From Candidatus Thiodiazotropha sp. (ex Ustalcina ferruginea) (lineage in GTDB: Bacteria; Pseudomonadota; Gammaproteobacteria; Chromatiales; Chromatiaceae), in NCBI GenBank assembly GCA_025656375.1, contig JAHXHU010000141.1, positions 1-32,442 of the forward strand: 32,442 nucleotides of DNA, read 5' to 3'. Position 1 is the first letter of the stretch, and each line of letters begins with the position of its first letter. Positions 19,751-28,325 of the stretch are shown in pieces. A program made the translations under genes and the position numbers. The notes under the pieces are model-generated. The model made no database searches. It saw only the letters and a program-made list of their open reading frames with translations, and was not told the origin of the DNA.

Positions 19751-19767
19751 GTGCGGCAGGGCCGCAC
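19751..19767. repeat. REP-like palindrome GTGCGGC-AGG-GCCGCAC, with an additional TAGGGTGTGG half-unit at about 19722
   Basis: Same family as 5510 and 10483. Confidence 0.65.
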
Positions 19768-19833
19768 CCTATGTGGCTGTTTTCTGCTCGACCAGGAAAA
19801 CTGGCCATTATTTTATTCTTAGGAGTATGTAGT

Positions 19834-21012
19834 GTGAAAGTATGGCGATGGGTATTGCTGCTGATCCCCGGGCTGTTATCTGCTGGTGAATGGAGTGGTT
19901 TTGTCGAAATGCAGGGGCGATTTTTTCCTCAGCAGGCACTGGATAGTGATCAGTCTGGTCAACTCGTCTCGGTTGTGCTGCAACCGGAATACTATCAACG
20001 CTGGGATAAGGATAAACAGAGTCTGCTGTTCATACCCTTATTCCGTTGGGACAGTGAAGATGATGAACGAACCCATGGCGATATCAGCGAACTGATCTGG
20101 ACCTATGCTGGAGACGGCTGGGAGACCCGGGCCGGCATCGGCAAGGTATTTTGGGGCGTCACAGAGGCACTGCATCTGGTGGATGTGATCAACCAGACCG
20201 ATCTGGTCGAAAACCCGGACGGTGAACAAAAGCTGGGCCAACCGATGATAAAGCTTTCTCTTGAACAAGCGTGGGGCATACTCGATTTATATGCCTTGCC
20301 AGGTTTTCGTGAGCGAACCTACCCGGGTGAAACCGGACGTCTGCGGACTCATCCACGTGTAGAGACAGATCAGGCAACCTATCAATCTGACCGGGAAGAG
20401 AGACATATCGATCTGGCGTTGCGCTGGTCCCATTTTATCGGTGACTGGGATATTGGCCTGGCCCATTTCAACGGTACCAACCGCGATCCCCTACTGATGC
20501 CTGATCTTAATGATAGGGGAGAGGTGATACTCATACCCTTCTACGAACAGATGCATCAAACCAGCCTCGACCTGCAAGCCACAAAAGGTGATTGGCTGTG
20601 GAAGATGGAACTCCTCCACCGCTCTCTCGATAGCGGCAGTTTCAATGCTGCAACCGGCGGTTTTGAATATACCCTGGTTGGCATCGCTGATAGTGACATG
20701 GACCTGGGTCTATTGGGCGAATATCTCTATGACGACCGAGGCGACGATGCCTCAACACCCTTTGAAAACGATCTGTTTATCGGTTTGCGTCTGACTGCCA
20801 ATGATGTGGAAGGCAGTGAACTCTTGGCAGGTGTCATCAAAGATCTGGATAATGACGGCTGGATGTTCAACCTTGAAGCGAGCCGGCGAATCGGTAACGA
20901 CTGGAAAACGAGTGCACAAATCCGCTTATGGTCAGATATCCCAGTAGATGATCCGCTATATATCTTCCATCGCGATGATTACCTGGAGTTTACGCTGACA
21001 CGTTTTTTCTAA
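19834..21012 (+). CDS. Putative outer-membrane beta-barrel protein partnered with RND/LolA-like proteins
   Basis: GTG start at 19834 (VKVWRWVLLLIPGLLSAGEW, signal peptide). Alternating aromatic/polar strands and C-terminal EFTLTRFF ending in aromatic F. Upstream ORF extension crosses the REP repeat and is unlikely to be translated. Confidence 0.65.
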   Translation: MKVWRWVLLLIPGLLSAGEWSGFVEMQGRFFPQQALDSDQSGQLVSVVLQPEYYQRWDKDKQSLLFIPLFRWDSEDDERTHGDISELIWTYAGDGWETRAGIGKVFWGVTEALHLVDVINQTDLVENPDGEQKLGQPMIKLSLEQAWGILDLYALPGFRERTYPGETGRLRTHPRVETDQATYQSDREERHIDLALRWSHFIGDWDIGLAHFNGTNRDPLLMPDLNDRGEVILIPFYEQMHQTSLDLQATKGDWLWKMELLHRSLDSGSFNAATGGFEYTLVGIADSDMDLGLLGEYLYDDRGDDASTPFENDLFIGLRLTANDVEGSELLAGVIKDLDNDGWMFNLEASRRIGNDWKTSAQIRLWSDIPVDDPLYIFHRDDYLEFTLTRFF

Positions 21013-21096
21013 GCTGGCTTTTGTATTAGCTGTAATCATATTTTGTATTCGGTGAGCGGGGCCGGCACCCCATATAACTCGCTTGCACATATGACA

Positions 21097-21123
21097 TTAG
21101 CGTTTATTCGCATCCATTTGCGG
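21097..21123. repeat. Dispersed repeat TTAGCGTTTATTCGCATCCATTTGCGG
   Basis: Related to 21777-21793 (TTAGCGTCCATTTGCGG), flanking the lipoprotein gene. Confidence 0.45.
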
Positions 21124-21144
21124 ACCCAATGAAATAACGTCAAT

Positions 21145-21687
21145 CTAAATCGCCAAAATAAGCTCAGCAAAATCACCCAGTGCCTCTCTGACCTCCCGAA
21201 TGGAGGGTGGATCTGCACCCCACCTATCGTTAAAAGCGCCTCGGCAGGTCAACCGCATGACATCGGGTTGCCGTGCTGAGTCAAGCCAGAGATGGTAACC
21301 GAGGGTAATCAGGGAGGATCCGGGATCTTCATAGCTTACTGTTATATTCCCCCGTCCGGTCATCTGTTGATATACAACCTGTTCCATCACCCGCTGTACT
21401 TTTTTAACGACAAAGGTGTCAGGCTCAATCCGTAGTGAACTATCCGCCAGGTTGCTGATTTCGAAATTACAATTCGGTACATACCGGTCGAATTCACTGA
21501 GTGCCATTGACACTCCCTGCTGAATAAAGGTACGCGTGGTTCCTGGTTGAATCATCACAGACTGCTTCAACAACAACTGACTGCCGACCGGTGGCAGGTT
21601 ATAGGGATACCCCAGATCGTCAGAGACCAGATAGGATTGACTGCACCCTGCCAACAGAATCAAAAGAAGTAACCATCTCATGTTCAT
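21145..21687 (-). CDS. Hypothetical lipoprotein
   Basis: Lipobox LLILLAGCSQ at N-terminus. Confidence 0.75.
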   Translation of the reverse strand: MNMRWLLLLILLAGCSQSYLVSDDLGYPYNLPPVGSQLLLKQSVMIQPGTTRTFIQQGVSMALSEFDRYVPNCNFEISNLADSSLRIEPDTFVVKKVQRVMEQVVYQQMTGRGNITVSYEDPGSSLITLGYHLWLDSARQPDVMRLTCRGAFNDRWGADPPSIREVREALGDFAELILAI

Positions 21688-21848
21688 CTATCCTAATCAT
21701 CCAAGAAGATCTTGTCGCAAATTTTCGCAAATAACCTCTACAAGGAAATCTCTTATTTGGCGTTAATTCGCGGTGATTAGCGTCCATTTGCGGCTTGTTT
21801 CTTAAATATGAGTACCGTTTGTGTCTGACGCCTGATTTGATGCCACTT

Positions 21849-23663
21849 TCAGAGCACTCTGAAGTAGCAGTTGAGATCCGGCAGGTCGATCTCTCGGGGC
21901 TTCAACCTGACACGATCATTCAAGCCGGCGTCTCCTTTAATGCGTAGCCTGGATTCCATGCCGATCGACGGCAGCAGTATGGTCGCCTTCTCCCCCTCCT
22001 TGGCTACTATGATCGCATCCCCCTGCCATTCGGGATTATTGAGCAGATAGATCAGACGCCAATGATTGTTCGACACCCGTTCGGTCTTGCGGTTCGCCAT
22101 GCTACCCATCTCCGACTGGGCAATCCGTTCAGAGATGGCATGGATATCCAGCACCGGGTCACCCTTCAAATGGGCACGCAGTTGTTGGTGGGTCAATAGA
22201 TCGGAGTGGCGCCTGAGTGGGCTTGTAGCACGGGTATAGGCTGCCAGTCCCAACCCGGAATGGGGCTCCGGCTGGGTCTTGACCTTGGTGGGTTTGAAGA
22301 AGCGTCGATAGGCATACATACCTGCCATATCTTCAGGTTCATTCAGCTCCTCCGGCGGCACCTGGGTGGCAAACGGGATGGGGATTTCGTTGATTTGGCA
22401 ATAGTCAGCTATCCCCTCCCCCGCCATCAGCATCAGATCGGTAACCATTTCCCGGCTTTCCAACCTGGGAAGCGGATCGATCTCCACCTTGCCGTCACGG
22501 ACTTTCAGCTTTACTTCCGGTAGTTGGATTGAAGCCGCCCCCGCCGCCTTTCTACGCTGACGATAGATTTGGCTTTTAGTCAGCAGTGGTGCAAACGGCA
22601 TTTCATGCAATCGCTGATCCGCCTCGGCATAGCTGATTCGCTCGACCTTCAGCCAACTCGGACGAACCTCAATAGCCTTTATCTCTCCCTGTTCTGACAG
22701 CCTGAAGCCAATAGATAGCGCTGGCGACCTCTCCTGCAGGCCGAGACCCAGCTGGTCGGTTACGGCTGGTGGCAGCATGGGAATTACACGGTCCGGCAGA
22801 TAGAGGTTGGCGCCACGAGCGCGGGCATCCAGATCCATATCGCTGTCCGGTGCTACCAGGGCGGCCACATCTGCCACATGGACCCAGATTCGCTCTCCAT
22901 CCAGACTGATCGCATCATCCGGGTCCTGGTTGTCCTCGTCATCTATGGCGAAGGCAGGTAAGTGGGTCAGGTCAAGCCGATCTTCCTCCGGTAGAATGGG
23001 CACTTCATGTCCAGGAATGGTTTCATCTATACCCATCCGACGTGGATAGGGATTTTCATAGGCCGGCCAATACCCGGTCTTAATCAGCAGACGGTGGGCA
23101 TTAACCGGCGTCTCCTGTATCTCCATTGCCTGCAGAATACGGCTCTTCTCACGTTTCTCGAGGGCAACTGCCTCTACTTCTCCAAGGGCCTTACGATCTT
23201 CTTCAACGATGGCTTCTGTTCGCAGTCGCTGCATGAAACTATGCCAGGCCTCTTCCTCGACAGCCTTCTGCTCCCGAGCGGCGATCTCCGACTCCACCTG
23301 CGCAGCGGCTCGTGGGCGGATCGACGGAGGAGTACCCTCAAAATAGACCTCTTCTGCAACTAACTGCCAAGTTGCCCAGGCCATCGCCGGTGTGTAGTCC
23401 CCAAATACCAGTTCACTCAGCTCCTTGATATCGGTCTCAGTCCCCTCTAGCAGCTCCCAATTCTCCTCAACCTCGCCGGTTTGTGGCGTCAGCTGATTCA
23501 GACTGGATAGTGGCCCTGGATGAAGCAACACCACATCCTTATCCCTGACACGTTTATTTTTAGCCCCCTCCAATTCAATGGTTATCTTGTCCGACACCTC
23601 AACGATACGAGCCGGTCGAATTTTGTAGAGAACCAGAGCACCTGCAGTCAATTTACTCATCAA
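21849..23663 (-). CDS. RNase II/RNB-domain exoribonuclease family protein
   Basis: DDEDNQDPDDAISLDG catalytic Asp cluster, LYLPDRVIPMLP, ATSPLRRHSDLLTHQQL. Confidence 0.9.
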   Translation of the reverse strand: MMSKLTAGALVLYKIRPARIVEVSDKITIELEGAKNKRVRDKDVVLLHPGPLSSLNQLTPQTGEVEENWELLEGTETDIKELSELVFGDYTPAMAWATWQLVAEEVYFEGTPPSIRPRAAAQVESEIAAREQKAVEEEAWHSFMQRLRTEAIVEEDRKALGEVEAVALEKREKSRILQAMEIQETPVNAHRLLIKTGYWPAYENPYPRRMGIDETIPGHEVPILPEEDRLDLTHLPAFAIDDEDNQDPDDAISLDGERIWVHVADVAALVAPDSDMDLDARARGANLYLPDRVIPMLPPAVTDQLGLGLQERSPALSIGFRLSEQGEIKAIEVRPSWLKVERISYAEADQRLHEMPFAPLLTKSQIYRQRRKAAGAASIQLPEVKLKVRDGKVEIDPLPRLESREMVTDLMLMAGEGIADYCQINEIPIPFATQVPPEELNEPEDMAGMYAYRRFFKPTKVKTQPEPHSGLGLAAYTRATSPLRRHSDLLTHQQLRAHLKGDPVLDIHAISERIAQSEMGSMANRKTERVSNNHWRLIYLLNNPEWQGDAIIVAKEGEKATILLPSIGMESRLRIKGDAGLNDRVRLKPREIDLPDLNCYFRVL

Positions 23664-23694
23664 ACCTTCCGAAAAAGATACATACCAGAGATAC

Positions 23695-23745
23695 TAGGGC
23701 CTGTTAACACTAATTTGGTTGTCAAATTAGTGTTAACAGGCCCTA
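23695..23745. repeat. 51-nt perfect hairpin (23-bp arms, 5-nt loop) bordered by TA; possible minimal MITE
   Basis: TAGGGCCTGTTAACACTAATTTG / GTTGT / CAAATTAGTGTTAACAGGCCCTA. Confidence 0.9.
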
Positions 23746-23930
23746 ATCAAAGTGAGGTGTAAGACCTCTCCCCTTTGGAAACCCCATGATCTCAAAGAAC
23801 AAAACCTTCAGCAGTTCAAAAAACAGGCTGCAGAATAATTATATCCGGAGTATCACAGGGAGTTTCGTCCTCTGCGGGATCGGGTATGATACGCACTGTT
23901 TAATCTTAAACCCAGGAGCCTGTTCCTGAC

Positions 23931-24926
23931 ATGAATAAAGAATGGACTGAATTCCTCGCCTCACACGCTGCTCCGGTACAGGAGAGTGCTGACATTGGTT
24001 GTGCCATGAATGATCTCTCCCACTATGGCCTGGTCCGTGTCGAAGGTGAGGATGCCATGCAGTTTCTACAGGGCCAGATGACCAACGACATGGGACAGAT
24101 TACAGAGACGCACAGCAACCTGGCAGGTTGGTGTAATGCCAAGGGACGCATGATGGCCAGCTTTCGCTGCTTTCGCCGAGCTGAGGCCTTCTACCTGCAG
24201 ACACCGTTGGAAAACATCTCCCGGGTGTTACAGCGGCTATCGATGTATGTGCTGAGATCCAAGGTCACTATCAGTGACGCCAGTGATGAACTGGTAAGAA
24301 TCGGTTTCACCGGTATCTGCGCTGAAGCCCTATTACAGCCCTTTTTCGAAGAACTGCCTGAGCAGGTCAATGATGTACAGCAGCAGGATCAGATGACACT
24401 CATTCACGTGCCGGGCGTCAGTCTGCGCTTTGAAGTGATTGGTCCGATCGGACAGATACAGGAGATATGGCAGACGGCAGAGGGTCAGGCACAAGCGGTC
24501 GATGAAAATTTCTGGGCGCTACAGGAGATTCGCGCCGGTATCCCAACACTTTATCAAAGTACCAGTGAGTCGTTCGTCCCACAGATGACCAATATGCAGT
24601 TGATAGATGGCGTGAGCTTCACCAAGGGGTGCTATACAGGCCAGGAGGTCGTCGCCCGCATGCAATACCTGGGCAAACTGAAACGACGCATGTATCTGGC
24701 CCATGTCAGTACCGCAACGCCCCCGAATCCAGGAGATGAACTATTCGCCAAGGACAGCACTTCGGGACAGGGTACCGGTAAGGTGGTGGATGCCCAGGCC
24801 AACGGTGATGGTTACGACCTGCTTGCAGTGATCGAAATTGCCAGTGCCGAGGAGCAGCAGGTCTGCCTGGGAGAAAATGGACCTAAGCTGGAGATCCTTA
24901 ACCTGCCCTACAGCTACTCAGAATAG
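23931..24926 (+). CDS. ygfZ: tRNA-modifying / folate-binding protein YgfZ (GcvT-like)
   Basis: KGCYTGQEVVARMQYLGKLKRRM signature; FLQGQMTNDM N-terminal motif. Confidence 0.92.
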   Translation: MNKEWTEFLASHAAPVQESADIGCAMNDLSHYGLVRVEGEDAMQFLQGQMTNDMGQITETHSNLAGWCNAKGRMMASFRCFRRAEAFYLQTPLENISRVLQRLSMYVLRSKVTISDASDELVRIGFTGICAEALLQPFFEELPEQVNDVQQQDQMTLIHVPGVSLRFEVIGPIGQIQEIWQTAEGQAQAVDENFWALQEIRAGIPTLYQSTSESFVPQMTNMQLIDGVSFTKGCYTGQEVVARMQYLGKLKRRMYLAHVSTATPPNPGDELFAKDSTSGQGTGKVVDAQANGDGYDLLAVIEIASAEEQQVCLGENGPKLEILNLPYSYSE

Positions 24927-24952
24927 ACAAGATACCGATTAAGAAATGCCTA

Positions 24953-24975
24953 TAGTGACCGCTAAGCTGTCACTA
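24953..24975. terminator. Hairpin TAGTGAC-(9)-GTCACTA between ygfZ and HDOD gene
   Basis: Perfect 7-bp stem; no T-tract. Confidence 0.3.
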
Positions 24976-25004
24976 CAGCTGCAGCCAAGGGAAGCACACG
25001 GAAA

Positions 25005-25832
25005 ATGATCGACGAAAACCAGTTTATTGAAACCCTCAATGAGGCCATCGACAAAAACCGTCTCACCCTTCCCACGCTACCGGAAGTGGCACTGAAAGTC
25101 AGGGATGCGGTGGAAAAAGAGCAGATTTCCGCCAACCAGATTGCCGAGATCATCGCCTCTGATGCTGCTCTCTCAGCACGCCTTCTACAGGTTGCCAACA
25201 GCCCTCTTTATCGTGGCCGGGTAGCGATCGACAATCTGCAAATGGCAGTGGCGCGCTTAGGGGTGCGTCTGGTGCGCAGTCTTATCATGCAGCAGATCTT
25301 TCAAGCCACCAATGATCTGCTGGATGCCAAATTTCGCCAGGTCTGGGAAGAGAGTGTGCAGATCGCCGCAATCTCTCGTGTCCTGGCAGGTAACGCGGAC
25401 CACCTCGACAAAGAACAAGCTATGCTGGCAGGCCTGATCCATAATATTGGGGCACTGCCGGTCCTCGCCATGGCCGAGAGCCATGAGGAACTGTTACAAG
25501 ACCCTCAGGAGTTGGACCGGATCATTGATGCGCTAAGTCCTCAAGTCGGCCAGCGGATTCTGGAGATGTGGGATTTTCCACCATCATTGATCAAAGTACC
25601 GGCAAATTTTCTCAATCTTGAGTATGTGAGTGAAGGCGATGCCTACTATGTGGATATCGTTCTGGTGGCACGTCTCGAGTCCCTGATGAACTCAGATCAC
25701 ACACCCGATACAACGGAGTGGTCTCAAATACCCTCGTTTGCCAAACTCGGCGTTGAGCCGGAGATCAATATCATTGAGATCGAAGGGGTCGCTGACGATA
25801 TCCAGGATATCGAGGTCATGTTTCTATCATGA
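25005..25832 (+). CDS. HDOD domain protein
   Basis: LPTLPEVALKVRDAVE...IAEIIASDAALSARLLQVANSPLY...ARLGVRLVRSLIMQQIF; LAGLIHNIG. Confidence 0.9.
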   Translation: MIDENQFIETLNEAIDKNRLTLPTLPEVALKVRDAVEKEQISANQIAEIIASDAALSARLLQVANSPLYRGRVAIDNLQMAVARLGVRLVRSLIMQQIFQATNDLLDAKFRQVWEESVQIAAISRVLAGNADHLDKEQAMLAGLIHNIGALPVLAMAESHEELLQDPQELDRIIDALSPQVGQRILEMWDFPPSLIKVPANFLNLEYVSEGDAYYVDIVLVARLESLMNSDHTPDTTEWSQIPSFAKLGVEPEINIIEIEGVADDIQDIEVMFLS

Positions 25833-25862
25833 TGTTATGCCGCTTTCAGCGCCAAGCAGACC

Positions 25863-26741
25863 ATGATTGAGGCAGAAAACCTCTGTAAACACTACGCAGG
25901 TGTAAAAGCGGTGGATGGGGTCAGTTTCGCTATACCCCGTGGCGTCTGCTTTGGCCTGCTAGGACCAAATGGTGCCGGTAAGACCACCACTGTGGAGATG
26001 CTGGAAGGTATCAAGACCCCCTCTTCCGGTGACATCCGATATAAAGGGGAGCCGCTTGGCCAGCGCTTCCGTAACGAAGCCGGAATCATGTTTCAGCACA
26101 CGGCCCTGCAAGAGTTTATTCGTGTCGACGAAGTGCTGAAGATGTTTCAACAGTTCTACAGCCACACCCGACCGATAGAAGAACTGGTAGAGGTCTGTGC
26201 CCTGGAAGAGTTCCTTACCCGAGATACGCGCAAGCTGTCCGGCGGACAGAAACAGCGTCTGTTGCTGGCGATTGCCCTGATCAACGATCCGCAAGTGGTG
26301 TTTCTCGACGAACCCACTACCGGCCTCGATCCCCAGTCACGTCGCAATCTCTGGCATCAAGTACGCAGCATCAAGGCTGAAAACAAAACCCTGGTGTTGA
26401 CGACCCACTACATGGAAGAGGCGTTTGAGCTGTGTGACGAGATCATCATCATGGACCATGGTGTTATCATTGCCCAAGGCAATCCAAAGGAGCTGTTAGC
26501 CAACCATTTTGACAACTCAGTCATTACACTGCCCCTCTCCGCACTACCCGCAGACTTTCGTGCCGATGAGGCATCTACACTCCATCCTCAGGATGGTCAG
26601 ATGGAGATTCTATCGCGGGATGCGGATGCTACCATCCACTACCTGGCAGCACAGCATATTCCTTTGAAGCAGTTACAAGTACGCTCTCCTACCCTGGAAG
26701 ATCTGTTCCTGGAATTGACCGGACACCATCTTCGTACCTGA
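25863..26741 (+). CDS. ABC transporter ATP-binding protein
   Basis: GPNGAGKTTTVEML, LSGGQKQRLLLAIAL, VVFLDEPTTGLD, TTHYMEEA. Confidence 0.95.
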   Translation: MIEAENLCKHYAGVKAVDGVSFAIPRGVCFGLLGPNGAGKTTTVEMLEGIKTPSSGDIRYKGEPLGQRFRNEAGIMFQHTALQEFIRVDEVLKMFQQFYSHTRPIEELVEVCALEEFLTRDTRKLSGGQKQRLLLAIALINDPQVVFLDEPTTGLDPQSRRNLWHQVRSIKAENKTLVLTTHYMEEAFELCDEIIIMDHGVIIAQGNPKELLANHFDNSVITLPLSALPADFRADEASTLHPQDGQMEILSRDADATIHYLAAQHIPLKQLQVRSPTLEDLFLELTGHHLRT

Positions 26742-26743
26742 TC

Positions 26744-27742
26744 ATGTCGATACGCCGTTTTCTCGCCGCTCTGCAAGCACGCAACCTGGAATTTCTGCGT
26801 GACCGTACTGCACTGGGTTGGAATCTGATCATGCCGGTATTGATTGTGATGGGTTTTGCCTTTGCCTTCTCCACCGGGCAGGAGGAGCTCTATAAGGTCG
26901 GACTCTATGGCCATTCTGAACAAGACCTTGCCGTACATGATTTCCTACAGACTCGCTATGTTGATTTCATACCTGTGGATGAGCTGGAGAGGATGATCGA
27001 CAAGGTTGACCGACATCAAATTGATCTGCTGCTTGATCTGAAAAATAGCCGTTACTGGGTCAATAGCACATCTCCCAAAGGTTACCTATTGGAACAGTTG
27101 CTTGCGCCTTTTCAGCTCAAACGGGAAGCGGTCAGCGGTTCAGAGATTCGCTATGTCGACTGGGTCATTCCCGGTGTATTGGGCATGAACATCATGTTCA
27201 GCGCCCTTTTCGGGGTCGGTTATGTGATTGTCAGATACCGAAAGAACGGGGTATTAAAACGTTTGCGTGCAACACCGCTCAGTGCCTTTGAATTCCTCTC
27301 GGCACAGATCACCTCACGCCTGCTGATGATCGTGACGGTAACTGTACTGGTCTATGCCGGCACAAACCTGGTTGTTGATTTCCGCATGGTCGGCTCATAT
27401 TGGCTGCTATTTTTGATTCTGGTCCTCGGTGCATTGAGTATGATCAGTGTCGGTCTGTTGGTTGCCGCACGCATCACCAGTGAGGAGGCAGCAAATGGCC
27501 TGCTGAACCTGATCAGCTGGCCGATGATGCTGCTTTCCGGGGTCTGGTTCTCACTGGAGGGATCACACCCTTTGGTTCAGAATCTGGCGCTCGCTCTTCC
27601 TCTGACCCATATGGTCGATGCCGCTCGGGTAGTGATGATTGAAGGCGCAGGACTTGCGGATGTCACAGATCAATTATTCACATTGCTCCTGTTTACCCTA
27701 TGCTTTGTCAGCATAGGTTCAAAAACCTTTCGCTGGGAGTGA
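26744..27742 (+). CDS. ABC-2 type transporter permease
   Basis: TM helices; YVDWVIPGVLGMNIMFSALFGVGYVIVRYRKNGVLKRLRATPLSAFEFLSAQI. Confidence 0.9.
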   Translation: MSIRRFLAALQARNLEFLRDRTALGWNLIMPVLIVMGFAFAFSTGQEELYKVGLYGHSEQDLAVHDFLQTRYVDFIPVDELERMIDKVDRHQIDLLLDLKNSRYWVNSTSPKGYLLEQLLAPFQLKREAVSGSEIRYVDWVIPGVLGMNIMFSALFGVGYVIVRYRKNGVLKRLRATPLSAFEFLSAQITSRLLMIVTVTVLVYAGTNLVVDFRMVGSYWLLFLILVLGALSMISVGLLVAARITSEEAANGLLNLISWPMMLLSGVWFSLEGSHPLVQNLALALPLTHMVDAARVVMIEGAGLADVTDQLFTLLLFTLCFVSIGSKTFRWE

Positions 27743-27747
27743 GCAGG

Positions 27748-28224
27748 ATGGCGGAGAATGATGCGTATTTCATGGCTGAAGCCCTAGATCTTGCACGCAG
27801 GGGGATCGAACGGGGCGATGGAGGCCCATTTGGTGCAGTGATTGTCTCAGAGGGTCGTATCATCGGCCGTGGTTGGAATCAGGTGGTCAACTTAAACGAC
27901 CCAACAGCACATGCTGAAATGCAGGCAATTCGTCAAGCTTGCCAAAGCGTTGCCAACTACCATATCCCTGGCAGTGTACTCTATGCTACATGTGAACCCT
28001 GTCCGATGTGTCTCAGTGCAGCCTACTGGGCACATATCGAACGCCTGGTTTATGCTGCTGATGCAGAAGACGCTGCTGCCATCGGTTTTAGTGACAGGGC
28101 GATCAAACTGGAACTTGATAAACCCCTGGTCGAGAGAAGCATCATTGTTAAGCAGCTGCACCGGAATGAGAGTCTTGCTCTCTTCAAACAATGGAAAATG
28201 AGCGATAAGAAAAAAGAATACTAA
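27748..28224 (+). CDS. Nucleoside/guanine deaminase (CDA fold)
   Basis: PTAHAEMQAIRQAC and CEPCPMCLSAAYWAHIERLVYAA zinc motifs; SD-preceded ATG at 27748. Confidence 0.9.
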   Translation: MAENDAYFMAEALDLARRGIERGDGGPFGAVIVSEGRIIGRGWNQVVNLNDPTAHAEMQAIRQACQSVANYHIPGSVLYATCEPCPMCLSAAYWAHIERLVYAADAEDAAAIGFSDRAIKLELDKPLVERSIIVKQLHRNESLALFKQWKMSDKKKEY

Positions 28225-28325
28225 GAAATGATAAAAGCTTGGATATTATTTTATGAACCAATGCTGACCGGAATGCACGAACGACGCACTCCCTCGAAAA
28301 TAACTTAATAAAACGAACCAACAAC

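Noticed and set aside
19714-19833. N-terminal extension of the barrel ORF (MSHRVWILNKALCAAGPHP...)
   Set aside because: Translates across the REP palindrome; a GTG start at 19834 gives a proper signal peptide.
25863-27742. ABC ATPase/permease pair as a novel system
   Set aside because: Standard DrrA/NodI-type ATPase plus ABC-2 permease with canonical motifs; nothing unusual beyond unknown substrate.
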